From: Beijerinckiaceae bacterium
Lineage (GTDB): Bacteria > Pseudomonadota > Alphaproteobacteria > Rhizobiales > Beijerinckiaceae
Reading direction: 5' to 3'
Length of the DNA: 58,120 bases
Assembly (NCBI GenBank): GCA_947478405.1
Contig: CANJVX010000017.1
Coordinates: 1-58,120, forward strand
In this document: positions 36,486-44,726 of the stretch, one piece after another
How positions within the stretch are numbered: the first letter of the stretch is position 1
Layout: each line of letters opens with the position of its first letter
The notes under the pieces: model-generated
What the model saw: only the letters and a program-made list of their open reading frames with translations
What the model was told of the DNA's origin: nothing
Databases searched by the model: none
Made by a program: the position numbers and the translations under genes

Positions 36486-37574
36486 ATGGATCGTAGGTTT
36501 CTTCTGGCGGCGAGCGCCGCGATTGCGGTGGCAACCGGCCTTCCTGTTAAGGCACAGACGGTCGATTTCAAAGGCAAAACCATTACAATGGTAATCCCCT
36601 TCGGCGTCGGTGGTGGTTCAGACGTTTGGGGCCGCTTTAATGCGACCTTGTTGCAAAAGCATCTGCCCGGACAGCCCGCCGTCGTGGTGAAGAACCAGCC
36701 GGGCGGTGGGTCGATCTCCGGCGCAAATTTGTTTGCGGCAACCGCCAAGCCCGATGGCATGACCATTCTTGGCACGTCCGGCTCGACCCAGTTCCCTTAT
36801 CTCTTGGGCGAGTCGCATGTGAAGTTCGACTACAAGGACTGGATCCCGGTGCTTGCTGCGCCCACCGGTGGTGCAGCCTATATTTCATCCAAGCTTGGCG
36901 TGAAGTCGCTCAAGGAACTCGACAAGCTCAAGGGCGTGAAGATGCATTATGCATCGCAGGGGTTGACCTCGCTTGATCTCGTGCCGCTGCTTGGTTTCCG
37001 TCTGCTTGGTCTCGAAGTGCAGCACGTGACGGGCTTCCCGGGCCGTGGTGAAGGCCGCTTAGCTTTTGAACGCGGCGAAATGGACATTGACTATCAAACG
37101 ACGTCCGCCTATCTGCGCTCCTCCATGCCGATGGTGAAAAGCGGTCAGGCTGTGGCTCTCTTCTCATGGGGAACACTTGATAAGAGCGGCAATCTTGCGC
37201 GCGATCCGAACTTCCCCGATCTCCCGCATTTCGAAGAAGCCTATATGGCGGCTTTCGGCAAGAAGCCGGCTGGTCTGGAATGGGATGCGATGCGCGCTTT
37301 CCTCGTCGCCGGGTTCCCGGCGCAGAAGCTGCTCGTTCTGCCGAAAGGCACGCCGGACAATATCGTTGAAGCCTATCGTGCAGCGGTACGCGCGATGCTG
37401 AAGGATGCGGAATATCTTGCCAAGCGCGATGAACTGATCGGCGAATATGATCAGATCACCGACAAGGAAGGCGAAGCGCTCTACAAGGGAGCGACAACGA
37501 TTTCGCCGGATGCGCGCGATTGGGTTCGTAATTATTTGTCGAAGACTTATGACGTGAAGTTCACGGGTCAGTAA
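36486..37574 (+). CDS. Bug/TctC-family periplasmic solute receptor (1)
   Basis: Bug receptors bind carboxylates and serve tripartite tricarboxylate (TTT) transport or act as sensors. The 362-residue protein starts at ATG 36486 after GGGAGGT, with a signal peptide cleaved near VKAQT, then the family motif ITMVIPFGVGGGSDVWGR and KNQPGGGSISGANLF (residues about 35-85). It differs from the other four receptors here in lacking the usual GYT/NTLL loop and in being longer. A 212-base upstream region includes TTTATAAA near 36450 as a possible -10. It stands alone, with a strong terminator behind it and no membrane components adjacent, so it is an orphan receptor. Confidence 0.88.
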   Translation: MDRRFLLAASAAIAVATGLPVKAQTVDFKGKTITMVIPFGVGGGSDVWGRFNATLLQKHLPGQPAVVVKNQPGGGSISGANLFAATAKPDGMTILGTSGSTQFPYLLGESHVKFDYKDWIPVLAAPTGGAAYISSKLGVKSLKELDKLKGVKMHYASQGLTSLDLVPLLGFRLLGLEVQHVTGFPGRGEGRLAFERGEMDIDYQTTSAYLRSSMPMVKSGQAVALFSWGTLDKSGNLARDPNFPDLPHFEEAYMAAFGKKPAGLEWDAMRAFLVAGFPAQKLLVLPKGTPDNIVEAYRAAVRAMLKDAEYLAKRDELIGEYDQITDKEGEALYKGATTISPDARDWVRNYLSKTYDVKFTGQ

Positions 37575-37597
37575 GATTGGTCGATAACGAATGAAAA

Positions 37598-37621
37598 GGG
37601 CGCCGAGTGGCGCCCTTTTTT
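37598..37621 (+). terminator. Intrinsic terminator after receptor 1
   Basis: GGGCGCC (37598-37604), loop GAGT, GGCGCCC (37609-37615), then TTTTTT (37616-37621). A perfect 7-bp GC stem with U-run 24 bases after the stop codon. An A-run on the other side suggests weaker function for the convergent gene as well. Confidence 0.92.
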
Positions 37622-37677
37622 GTTGCAGCGAATGAGGCCTTCCGGATTTCTTCGTGCACGACAGCAATGACGAAGCG

Positions 37678-38712
37678 TTACTTCAGTGCTGCTCGGGCGC
37701 GCTCCACATCGGCGATGGGTGTTGCGTAAATATCGTCAACGAGTTTCTGCACGCCCTCGCCATTGACGGGGTTGATGATCAGCTTGGCCTTTTCGGCTTC
37801 AGCCAAAAATTCCGGATCTTTCATCGTGGCATCAAATGCGCGGCGATAAGCAGCGACGCGGTCAGCAGGTACACCCGGCGGGAGAACATAGGGGCGGCCA
37901 AATTCAAGCTGGTTGAAGATGACAGCCAAGGTACGGCGATCGGCTTCATTTTTCACAAATGACCAGATCGTCGGCACGCCCATCTTGTTCAGGATTTCGT
38001 CGCCGTTCGGGCCACCCATCTGCATCATGATCTTCACTTTCTTGGCTTCCAGCCATTCCGCGCCTTGCGCGATAAAGCTCGTCCATTGAATGCCGCACAG
38101 GCCATTCACCTCGCCGCGCTCCATCGCAAGGCCCGCTTCGCGCGAGCCCGGGTAGCCATTGATGAGTTTGAACTTGGTACCCAGAACATTGTTCAACACC
38201 ATCGGATATTGGCGGATCGACGAGGTGACGCCTGCGCCGCCCACCATCAGCTCCTTCGTGAAAACTTCTTCGAAATTCTGCACCGGCGCATTTTGCCACG
38301 AGAGACAGATCGAAGTCTCCTTGTTGGCCGAGCCAATATAGATGAATTTGCGGGCATCAAACTGCGTGACTGTGGCATCGCCGATCAGCGGCTCGACGAC
38401 AGCGCCCATAAAAATAGCGCCTAATGTGGAACCATCTTTGGGCATCTTATTATAGAGCAGGTTGGCCGCGGTGATGGAGCCTGCGCCATCAAGATTGCGC
38501 GCGACAATATTGGGCTTACCCGGCAGATGCTTGCCGATGTGGCGTCCAACAACCGCGCCATAAATACCATAGCCACCGCCCGGTGCCGACCCGATCAGGA
38601 AGTCGATATTTTTGCCGGCAAAGAATTTCTCAGTCTCACTCTGTGCGAGGGCCGGGGTTGCGAGCACAAGACCCGCATAGGCCGCGAGCAGAAGGATCTT
38701 GATCGTCTTCAT
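37678..38712 (-). CDS. Bug/TctC-family periplasmic solute receptor (2)
   Basis: A 344-residue exported receptor. ATG 38712 follows GGAGGAAAC and yields the signal peptide MKTIKILLLAAYAGLVLATP, cleaved after ALAQ. The mature protein has IDFLIGSAPGGGYGIYG in place of the usual VGFAPGG-SD motif, LDGAGSITAANLLYNKMP and a C-terminal PPGVPADRVAAYRRAFD segment. It is the last gene of a minus-strand operon with a GlcG-like protein, an oxaloacetate-decarboxylase-like enzyme and a cysteine-hydrolase-fold protein, so it probably captures the substrate or a related acid for that pathway. No dedicated TctAB lies alongside. Confidence 0.88.
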   Translation of the reverse strand: MKTIKILLLAAYAGLVLATPALAQSETEKFFAGKNIDFLIGSAPGGGYGIYGAVVGRHIGKHLPGKPNIVARNLDGAGSITAANLLYNKMPKDGSTLGAIFMGAVVEPLIGDATVTQFDARKFIYIGSANKETSICLSWQNAPVQNFEEVFTKELMVGGAGVTSSIRQYPMVLNNVLGTKFKLINGYPGSREAGLAMERGEVNGLCGIQWTSFIAQGAEWLEAKKVKIMMQMGGPNGDEILNKMGVPTIWSFVKNEADRRTLAVIFNQLEFGRPYVLPPGVPADRVAAYRRAFDATMKDPEFLAEAEKAKLIINPVNGEGVQKLVDDIYATPIADVERARAALK

Positions 38713-38761
38713 TATGTTTCCTCCATGATCATTGACGGCGCAGGCGCCGGCGTTTTTGTTA

Positions 38762-39382
38762 TCAGGACCAGTGCTGTGCAATATTATCGACGCTGACGAC
38801 AGGCGTAATCCAGCTTTTGAGAAAAGCAATGCTGCGTTCTTGGGCCGCATCGGTGTAAGAGCCGGTGGCATCTTCGGCAATAACGGAATAAAAGCCACGC
38901 GCGGCGCCATGACGCGCGGTGAATTCCACGCCGATGTCGGTGGCCACACCTGCCAGAACCAATGTTTTCACTCCCAATGTGCGTAGCCGCATTTCAAGCG
39001 GTGTATCGACAAAGAGAGAGGGTTGGCTTTTTTCCAGCACGATGTGATGCGGCGCGGGGGTTAGCCCGTCGACAAATTGTGTTTCTTCCATGCCCTCTTG
39101 CATGGTGGGCGCAATCTGCGTGGGGTCGCTGACTTTCTGCTTCTTCATCAGAAAGAGTTTGAAAGGCCCCGACGTGAGGTCGAGAGGAGGCAGGACGTGG
39201 CGGCTCCAGATCACGGGCACGCCAGCGAGGTCTGCAGCTGCGAGCAGTTTCTGCGCAGCCGCAATGACGCGCGTGGCATGCAACGCTTTTCCAGCAAGAC
39301 CTTTTTGAAAATCCCACATGATCAACGCAACTTGATCGCGCGCCAGAAAATCAGCAAGTGTGAGGGGAATTTTTTCAGCCAT
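38762..39382 (-). CDS. Isochorismatase/cysteine-hydrolase fold protein lacking the nucleophilic Cys
   Basis: A 206-residue protein of the isochorismatase-like superfamily: Asp24 in MWDFQKGL, Lys118 in VLEKSQPSLFVDTPL and the loop LAGVATDIGVEFTAR. Amidase members carry Cys at the position that is Gly151 here (GVATDIGVE instead of GxxTxxCVE). Isochorismatases such as PhzD are reported to work without the Cys, using the Asp, so a hydrolytic role on a non-amide bond is possible; loss of activity is the alternative. The stop codon of the next upstream gene overlaps its start by 8 bases, so it is tightly embedded in the operon. Confidence 0.85.
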   Translation of the reverse strand: MAEKIPLTLADFLARDQVALIMWDFQKGLAGKALHATRVIAAAQKLLAAADLAGVPVIWSRHVLPPLDLTSGPFKLFLMKKQKVSDPTQIAPTMQEGMEETQFVDGLTPAPHHIVLEKSQPSLFVDTPLEMRLRTLGVKTLVLAGVATDIGVEFTARHGAARGFYSVIAEDATGSYTDAAQERSIAFLKSWITPVVSVDNIAQHWS

Positions 39383-40247
39383 TCTTCTTGTCCATCGGCA
39401 TCAGATAATCGCGCTTCCATTTCGCATAATCGGCTTTCCGCGAGAGACGATCCATCAATCTGGTTTCATCTGCCGGCGCTTTGCCCGGTTTGCCATCTTG
39501 TGCCACGCGAAGCATATCGTAAGTCGCAAATATTCCAGCCGCATGCGGGCGATGGCCGGTGATGACCGCGCGCACGCCAAATCTTGAGAGTTCATCGCGC
39601 TCGCAGATGCCTTCGGGGATGGCGCCCAGCAACAGGGGTAGACGACAGGCTTTGGCGCAGGCCTCAATCTCGGGACCTGTTTTTAAGCCGGACAGAAAAA
39701 TCGCGTCAACGCCCGTTGTCTGGAACGCTTCAATCCGGAGCAAAGCATCTGCCAGGCCTGTCGAGCCAACCGCGCCCGAGCGACCGATGACCACAAAGTC
39801 AGGATCGCTACGCGCCGCAACAGCGGCCCTCAACTTGCCGAGGCTCTCCTCCAACGGCATCGGCCTTGAGTCGTTCTCACCAAAAGATTCGGGCAGAGCT
39901 GTATCTTCAATCGTCAGGCCGGAGAGACCACTGGCTTCGAGTTCTTGAACACTGCGCATAACAGAGAGCGCATTGCCAAAACCATGGTCGGCATCGAGAA
40001 AGAAGGGCAGCGATGTGGCGCGCGCGATGCGGCGCGCTTGTTCAGCCAATTCAGATAGCGTGATGACGACGAGATCTGGCGCACCAAGAATGACGAGAGA
40101 AGCCACCGAGCCTGCCATGAAAAGACATTCATAGCCAAGCTCTTGCGCTGCACGTCCCGACAGTGGATCGAAGACGGAGGCTGGATAGTGACAACGATCG
40201 CCTTTGAGCAGGGCGCGAAAGGCGCGGCGCTTATCACTCGCATTCAT
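39375..40247 (-). CDS. Isocitrate lyase/PEP mutase superfamily, oxaloacetate decarboxylase-like
   Basis: The 290-residue protein is an alpha/beta barrel of the ICL/PEPM superfamily. Motifs YPASVFDPLSGRAAQELG, MAGSVASL, DADHGFGNAL and IEDTALPESFG give the metal- and oxyacid-binding face. The catalytic loop that reads KKCGH or KRCGH in isocitrate and methylisocitrate lyases is replaced by FGENDSRPM, so a lyase of that type is unlikely. Overall it resembles the Pseudomonas oxaloacetate decarboxylase PA4872, including a His in the VITGHRPHAAG segment where PA4872 has its conserved His. I infer decarboxylation of oxaloacetate or a substituted 2-oxoacid. It overlaps both neighbours. Confidence 0.85.
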   Translation of the reverse strand: MNASDKRRAFRALLKGDRCHYPASVFDPLSGRAAQELGYECLFMAGSVASLVILGAPDLVVITLSELAEQARRIARATSLPFFLDADHGFGNALSVMRSVQELEASGLSGLTIEDTALPESFGENDSRPMPLEESLGKLRAAVAARSDPDFVVIGRSGAVGSTGLADALLRIEAFQTTGVDAIFLSGLKTGPEIEACAKACRLPLLLGAIPEGICERDELSRFGVRAVITGHRPHAAGIFATYDMLRVAQDGKPGKAPADETRLMDRLSRKADYAKWKRDYLMPMDKKNG

Positions 40248-40741
40248 GTGCGCGGATCTTTCAGTGGCGGGTTCGGCTTGATGTTGAGACGCTTCTGCTG
40301 TTCTGGTGTAAAATCATCATCAGAGCGTAAGCCCGCGCGGCGAATGCCTTCAATCGCGCAAATATCGTCGACTTCATTCACGTCACCCGTCACGCCAATA
40401 GCGCCGATCACACGGCCATCTGCATCACGAATGATCTGGCCGCCGGCTTCGAGAAAAATAGGACCGTCGGCAATCTCGCGCAGGGTTTCCATAAACAGCG
40501 GTTTCTCGCGCGACTTCTGCAGTACATTGCGGGAGGTGCGATGAAGCGCAAGAGAGGCAAAGGCTTTGCCGCGCGCAATTTCAAACCGCATGATGGAGGC
40601 GCCATCCTGTTTCAGGAAAGCTTTCACGCGTCCGCCATTGTCGAGCACGCAAGCCGCCAGCGCATAGGCTTCCATTTCGGCTGCCCGTTCGAAGGTCTTC
40701 AGGATCACGGACAGAGCTTCGTCCATGGTGATGCTGCGCAT
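40244..40741 (-). CDS. GlcG/HbpS-like (DUF336) protein
   Basis: A 165-residue protein with the DUF336 pattern: LSVILKTFERAAEMEAYALA, then VLDNGGRVKAFLKQDGA, KAFASLALHR and the glycine-rich strand pair FLEAGGQIIRD and VIGAIGVTGD. Family members include the haem-binding HbpS of Streptomyces and GlcG of glycolate operons; many sit in catabolic operons without known activity. No signal peptide. It is the first gene of the four-gene leftward operon and overlaps the next gene by 4 bases. Confidence 0.88.
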   Translation of the reverse strand: MRSITMDEALSVILKTFERAAEMEAYALAACVLDNGGRVKAFLKQDGASIMRFEIARGKAFASLALHRTSRNVLQKSREKPLFMETLREIADGPIFLEAGGQIIRDADGRVIGAIGVTGDVNEVDDICAIEGIRRAGLRSDDDFTPEQQKRLNIKPNPPLKDPRT

Positions 40742-40959
40742 AATGACTTCTCCCTCATCCAGCTTTCCCTGGGCCTATCAGGCGAGGGCGCCGCAATCCA
40801 ATGCATAAGTTGCAAGCTTTTATCCATCCGGCAATGGTGGATGGCCGGTTGCACGTCCTCGTCTGCTTCTATATCCAGAAATCATGCAAGGCGCGCGTCC
40901 GAAAAGGGGCGCTGGGGGAGGGTCTCTAGGTACCGCGCGCCCAAACCGAGGGCTATTTC

Positions 40960-42039
40960 ATGCGCGACCATCTTTCGATTCCCTGCCTTGTTATGCGGGG
41001 CGGTACATCCAAGGGGCCGTATTTCCGTGCGGATGATTTGCCTGCCGATATTGCCGAGCGCGACCGGATCCTGCTGCGCGTCATGGGCTCGCCCGACCTG
41101 CGTCAGATCGATGGTCTGGGTGGCGCTGATACGCTGACCTCCAAAGTCGCGATCGTCTCCAAATCGAAGCGTCCGGGTGTGGATGTCGATTATCTCTTCT
41201 GTCAGGTCGATATCGGCAAGCCTGTCGTTGATACCGGCCCGTCTTGCGGCAATATGCTGTCGGGGGTTGCTCCTTTCGCGCTGGAAATGGGCCTTGTGCC
41301 GATCCAAGATGGCGAGACGTCGGTTGTTATCTATGACGTGAATACGTCGAGCAAGATCGAAGCTGTCATTCAGACACCGGGCAAGCGCGTCAATTACATG
41401 GGCGATGCGGCGATTGATGGTGTGCCAGGCACGGCGGCACCGGTTGTCCTCAATTTCATGGATATTGTGGGCGCCAAGAGCGGTAAAATGCTACCAACCG
41501 GAAAAGTCATCGATAATATTCAGGGCGTTGATGTGTCGTGCTTCGATGTGGCTATGCCGATGATCCTGATGCGTGCGCGCGATCTGGGCCTTGAGGGCAC
41601 GGAAGGGCGCAAGGAAATTGACGGCAATAAGGAATTGTTGAAGCGCATCGAGAGCATCCGCTTGGAAGCAGGCCGCATGATGGGCTTTGGCGATGTGACC
41701 GACAGCGTGATCCCGAAAGTGGGGCTTTTGTCTGAACCTCGCGGCAAAGGTGCGATCACCTCGCGCTATCTGACGCCACATGCTTTGCATGCTGCCCATG
41801 CGGTAACGGGCGCCTGCTGCGTGGCCACAGCTTGTGCAGTGCAGGGCTCTATCGCTTATGAGTTTGTGCGCATGCCAGAGGGCAATCCGCGCACGGTCTG
41901 GATCGAACATCCCACCGGAATGGTGGATGTGCGTCTGCAGACGACAGGTGAGGGTGCTGATTTGCAAGTCGTGCGCGCAGGTATTTTGCGCACCTGCCGC
42001 CCGATTATGAAGGGCGAAGTCTTCATTCCCGAAGCGTAA
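40960..42039 (+). CDS. PrpF/4-oxalomesaconate tautomerase family isomerase
   Basis: PrpF-fold enzymes (diaminopimelate epimerase-like) shift double bonds in aconitates or convert 4-oxalomesaconate between keto and enol forms. The 359-residue protein has MRGGTSKGPYF near residue 12, whose Lys is essential in PrpF, the first Cys motif TGPSCGNMLSG near 90 and a second-domain VTGACCVATACAV motif. The two Cys regions suit a one- or two-base isomerase mechanism. It is monocistronic, divergent from the GlcG-oxaloacetate decarboxylase operon, sharing a 218-base promoter region. With that operon it fits breakdown of an unsaturated tricarboxylate; the exact substrate is not determined. Confidence 0.88.
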   Translation: MRDHLSIPCLVMRGGTSKGPYFRADDLPADIAERDRILLRVMGSPDLRQIDGLGGADTLTSKVAIVSKSKRPGVDVDYLFCQVDIGKPVVDTGPSCGNMLSGVAPFALEMGLVPIQDGETSVVIYDVNTSSKIEAVIQTPGKRVNYMGDAAIDGVPGTAAPVVLNFMDIVGAKSGKMLPTGKVIDNIQGVDVSCFDVAMPMILMRARDLGLEGTEGRKEIDGNKELLKRIESIRLEAGRMMGFGDVTDSVIPKVGLLSEPRGKGAITSRYLTPHALHAAHAVTGACCVATACAVQGSIAYEFVRMPEGNPRTVWIEHPTGMVDVRLQTTGEGADLQVVRAGILRTCRPIMKGEVFIPEA

Positions 42040-42048
42040 TTTATCCCC

Positions 42049-42133
42049 TCACTGCGAGGGAAGCGAAGGAATCCAGAGGCCGCACGCGCGGCCTGTGGGT
42101 TGCCGCGTCGCCTTCGGCTTCCCGCAATGACGC
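42049..42133. repeat. Dispersed palindromic repeat (copy 6, complete)
   Basis: Arms CTCACTGCGAGGGAAGCGAAGGAATCC and GCCTTCGGCTTCCCGCAATGACGCG flank a CCGCACGCGCGGCC hairpin centre. It lies between the convergent prpF-type gene and the PNPOx-fold gene. Confidence 0.7.
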
Positions 42134-42134
42134 G

Positions 42135-42563
42135 CTAGTCGACGATCGGTTTGCCGCGCACGTCTTCTGCACGTTCGATTTTCACCAGAACAGCAACACC
42201 TGTATCTGCGCCAACATGCGTCTGCTCGCGCGGGGTGAGGCGTACGAAAACGGCCTCATGAACGGGACCGTTTTCATGCAGCTCGACCGTGCCGTAAAAG
42301 CGCAAGAAGCCTGATTCCAGAATACCTGCGCGTTGGGCCGCAAAATTGGCATACATCACGCAGACACGATTGTTCTTTTGCACATTGGCAAAAGCTGAAC
42401 GTTTCGAGCGCTCCCAATAGGCCAGATGATTGTCGTCAAAGACAAGCATCGAGCCTTTCGGGCTGATGTTAGGGCCATGCTCCCCTTCTGTTGCCACCAA
42501 ACATGGGTAGCCATCATCCCATGCATTATAGATAAGGGCCCGGATTTTCTCGCTAAGCGCCAT
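42135..42563 (-). CDS. Pyridoxamine 5'-phosphate oxidase-like (split-barrel flavin-binding) protein
   Basis: A 142-residue protein with the split-barrel pattern: YPCLVATEGEHGPNISPKGSM at about 19-39, YWERSKRSAFANVQKNNRVCVMY and LRFYGTVELHE. It resembles small FMN- or F420-binding members and lacks the C-terminal domain of true PdxH. The specific reaction is unknown. It starts three bases upstream of a Bug receptor stop-to-start junction: the receptor ends at 42567 and this gene begins at 42563, so receptor 3 and this gene are cotranscribed. Confidence 0.82.
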   Translation of the reverse strand: MALSEKIRALIYNAWDDGYPCLVATEGEHGPNISPKGSMLVFDDNHLAYWERSKRSAFANVQKNNRVCVMYANFAAQRAGILESGFLRFYGTVELHENGPVHEAVFVRLTPREQTHVGADTGVAVLVKIERAEDVRGKPIVD

Positions 42564-42566
42564 TGG

Positions 42567-43514
42567 TTAGTCCACCTTGATGTCGATAGCTTCGACGCGC
42601 TTTTTCCATTCGGAATATTCCTTCGTCATGAAGGCTTCCGAATTTTTCACATCGCCATACATGGGATCAAAGCCGATGGCGCGCAGCTTTTCCGTGATGG
42701 CGGGCTCGCGCACAATGTCGTCGATCTGCTTGTTATAGACTGTGATAATCGCATCAGGCGTGCCGGGAGGCGCGAAGAAGCCAACCCATGACAGCGAGGT
42801 GAACCCGGGATAGCCTGCTTCCGTAAAAGTCGGCACATCTTTTACAACCGCATTGCGCTTTTCAGAGGCGATCGCGAGGCCGCGAATATCGCCATTGGCG
42901 ACTTGCGCTGCAAAACCTGACAGCGACGAGACGACCATCGGTACATGGCCGCCCATCAAAGCATTGGTCGCATCGGGGCCGCCACGGAAGGGCACATGTT
43001 TTGGATTGGCCTTCAGGATGAATTTGAAGAAATATTCGCCTGCAATATGCGAGCCCGTGCCGATGCCGGCTGTCGCAAAGATCACTTCGCGTCCTGGCTG
43101 ATTGGCGACAAATTCGGCGAGATCTTTCGACTTGTCATTCTTGCCAATGGCAAAAACTTCTGGTGTCGTTGCGACAACGGCGATGGGCTTCAGAACGGTG
43201 CCTGCAAAACCCTTGTTGCGATAGAGTGTCTCGTTGATCGGCAACGCGGCTGTGGTGACGAGCAATGTATTGCCATCGGGGGTGGCTCCAATGACAGCCT
43301 TGGTTGCAATATTGGCACCGGCACCGGGACGATTTTCGACGACGACATTGCGGCCGCTCTTTTCCTGAAGGCGTGCACCCACGATGCGCGCAATGGAATC
43401 TGCCGAGCCGCCGGGCGCAAAGCCAACGAGCATGCTGATATTGGCCTGCTGAGCTTGTGCGCTGCCAGCGATCATGCATGAAAGCGCCAGAAGCGCACTG
43501 AATTTGAGTTTCAT
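42567..43514 (-). CDS. Bug/TctC-family periplasmic solute receptor (3)
   Basis: A 315-residue exported receptor starting at ATG 43514 after GGAGGACACA, with signal peptide cleaved after SAQAQ. The mature sequence has the canonical ISMLVGFAPGGSADSIAR motif, VENRPGAGANIATKAV, and SLSWVGFFAPPGTPDAI. It lies back to back with receptor 4 across a 240-base region containing a palindromic operator, so both may respond to the same regulator. It forms a two-gene unit with the PNPOx-fold gene. Confidence 0.92.
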   Translation of the reverse strand: MKLKFSALLALSCMIAGSAQAQQANISMLVGFAPGGSADSIARIVGARLQEKSGRNVVVENRPGAGANIATKAVIGATPDGNTLLVTTAALPINETLYRNKGFAGTVLKPIAVVATTPEVFAIGKNDKSKDLAEFVANQPGREVIFATAGIGTGSHIAGEYFFKFILKANPKHVPFRGGPDATNALMGGHVPMVVSSLSGFAAQVANGDIRGLAIASEKRNAVVKDVPTFTEAGYPGFTSLSWVGFFAPPGTPDAIITVYNKQIDDIVREPAITEKLRAIGFDPMYGDVKNSEAFMTKEYSEWKKRVEAIDIKVD

Positions 43515-43658
43515 TGTGTCCTCCAATGGCCAGCTTTGCAGCTGCAGTTGGCGCCATCAAAAGAGGTTGGCGGCCGGTAAGTCAAATATGCCGGGATTAT
43601 GCGGCCCCATTTCCATGAGAGGGAGACCATTTCCTATCCACAGGGGTGGCCTGGTGGC

Positions 43659-43693
43659 TTGACCCGAAGTGCAGATTGTCGACAATTGACAAT
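43659..43693 (+). promoter_or_regulatory. Candidate promoter with overlapping GntR-type operator
   Basis: ATTGTCGACAAT (43675-43686) is a perfect 12-bp palindrome, followed at once by a further half-site TGACAAT (43687-43693). A -35-like TTGACC (43659-43664) and a -10-like GACAAT (43681-43686) are 16 bases apart, so a protein bound to the palindrome would cover the -10 box. Even-spaced GT/AC palindromes of this kind are typical for FCD-type GntR regulators, and one is encoded at 48090 in the operon that starts 70 bases downstream. Confidence 0.6.
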
Positions 43694-43755
43694 CATCAAG
43701 CGGGGCAAACCCGGCGAGTCTCGCCACGAAAAGCGAGCAATTTGGAGGTAATGCC

Positions 43756-44715
43756 ATGTCAGGTAAGGCTTTTCAGCTTTTCGCCGGGGTTGTAGCATCA
43801 CTGGCAGTCTGCCTTGGCGGGGCGCATGCCCAGACCAAATATCCCAAAGAGACTGTGATGCTCGCCACCCATTCGAGCCCGGGCGGCGGCTCTGATATTT
43901 TCCTGCGTGAAATGGTGCCCCACCTCAACCGCGTGATGGGCCTCAATTTTGCGGTCGAAAATATTTCGGGCGGCTCTGGTGCCAAGGCTATGGCAGTTGT
44001 GTCCAAGGCCAAGCCCGATGGCGGGCTCTTCTACGCGACGACACCGACCTTCATTTACACCTCTCTCCTGTCGAAGCCCGAGGCGACTTACAAGGATCTT
44101 GAGCCGCTGGTGAATGTCTTCTTCGATCCGGAAGTCGTCTACACAGCCGCTGACTCCAAGTTCAAATCGCTCAAGGATGTGATCGATCACGCCAAGGCCA
44201 ATCGTGGCAAATGGGGCGCGGCTAATCCGGCTTCGCTCGAACGACAGGTGCTGGAGCGAATGAAGAGCGCCACAGGCGTGCGCGCTGCGGTCGTCACCTT
44301 TGAAGGTGGCGGCGATATGCTGATCAATGTGCTCAATCACACGCTGGATGTTGGCATTGGTGAAATGCAGGAAATCCGCCCGCAATTGGATGCGGGCAAA
44401 TTGCGTGTGCTGGCGGTGATGGGTGACAAGCGTCTTGAACAGCTTCCCGATGTGCCAACCGCCAAAGAGCAGGGTGTTGACGTCTCCGTGCGTAAGTTCC
44501 GTGGTTTGGCTGGCCCGAAGAATACGCCGCCAGAGGTTGTGAAGGCTTGGGAAGAGGGCATCCAGAAAGTGCTCGCAGATCCCGCTTACAAGAAGGTCTA
44601 TATGGAGAACGGCTTGCAGCCTGCTTTTATTGCCCACGCCGAATATCAGAAGTTCGTCGCTGATTTTGGCAAAGAAACGGAAGACTTTCTGCGTTCGACC
44701 GGCACGATCAAGTAA
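43756..44715 (+). CDS. Bug/TctC-family receptor (4) of the TctABC operon
   Basis: A 319-residue exported receptor; TTTGGAGGTAATGCC precedes ATG 43756, and the signal peptide ends near AHAQT. The motif VMLATHSSPGGGSDIFLR replaces the usual VPFAPGG, and GLNFAVENISGGSGAKAM follows. It is directly followed by tctB after 11 bases and tctA, so this is the receptor of the complete transporter. It belongs to a less common receptor subgroup whose ligand pocket cannot be read from sequence alone. Confidence 0.92.
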   Translation: MSGKAFQLFAGVVASLAVCLGGAHAQTKYPKETVMLATHSSPGGGSDIFLREMVPHLNRVMGLNFAVENISGGSGAKAMAVVSKAKPDGGLFYATTPTFIYTSLLSKPEATYKDLEPLVNVFFDPEVVYTAADSKFKSLKDVIDHAKANRGKWGAANPASLERQVLERMKSATGVRAAVVTFEGGGDMLINVLNHTLDVGIGEMQEIRPQLDAGKLRVLAVMGDKRLEQLPDVPTAKEQGVDVSVRKFRGLAGPKNTPPEVVKAWEEGIQKVLADPAYKKVYMENGLQPAFIAHAEYQKFVADFGKETEDFLRSTGTIK

Positions 44716-44726
44716 GGCAGCACCAG

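Noticed and set aside
38713-38949. N-terminal extension of receptor 2 by 79 residues
   Set aside because: It overlaps the upstream hydrolase gene in another frame; GGAGGAAAC and the signal peptide fix the start at 38712.
941-42133. CRISPR array from repeated ATTGCGAG-type sequences
   Set aside because: Copies are single, kilobases apart, palindromic and without regular spacers; no cas genes are present.
43686-43709. TTGACA at 43686-43691 as the -35 of a second promoter
   Set aside because: No -10-like sequence occurs at 15-19 bases downstream; the TTGACA arises from the operator half-site.
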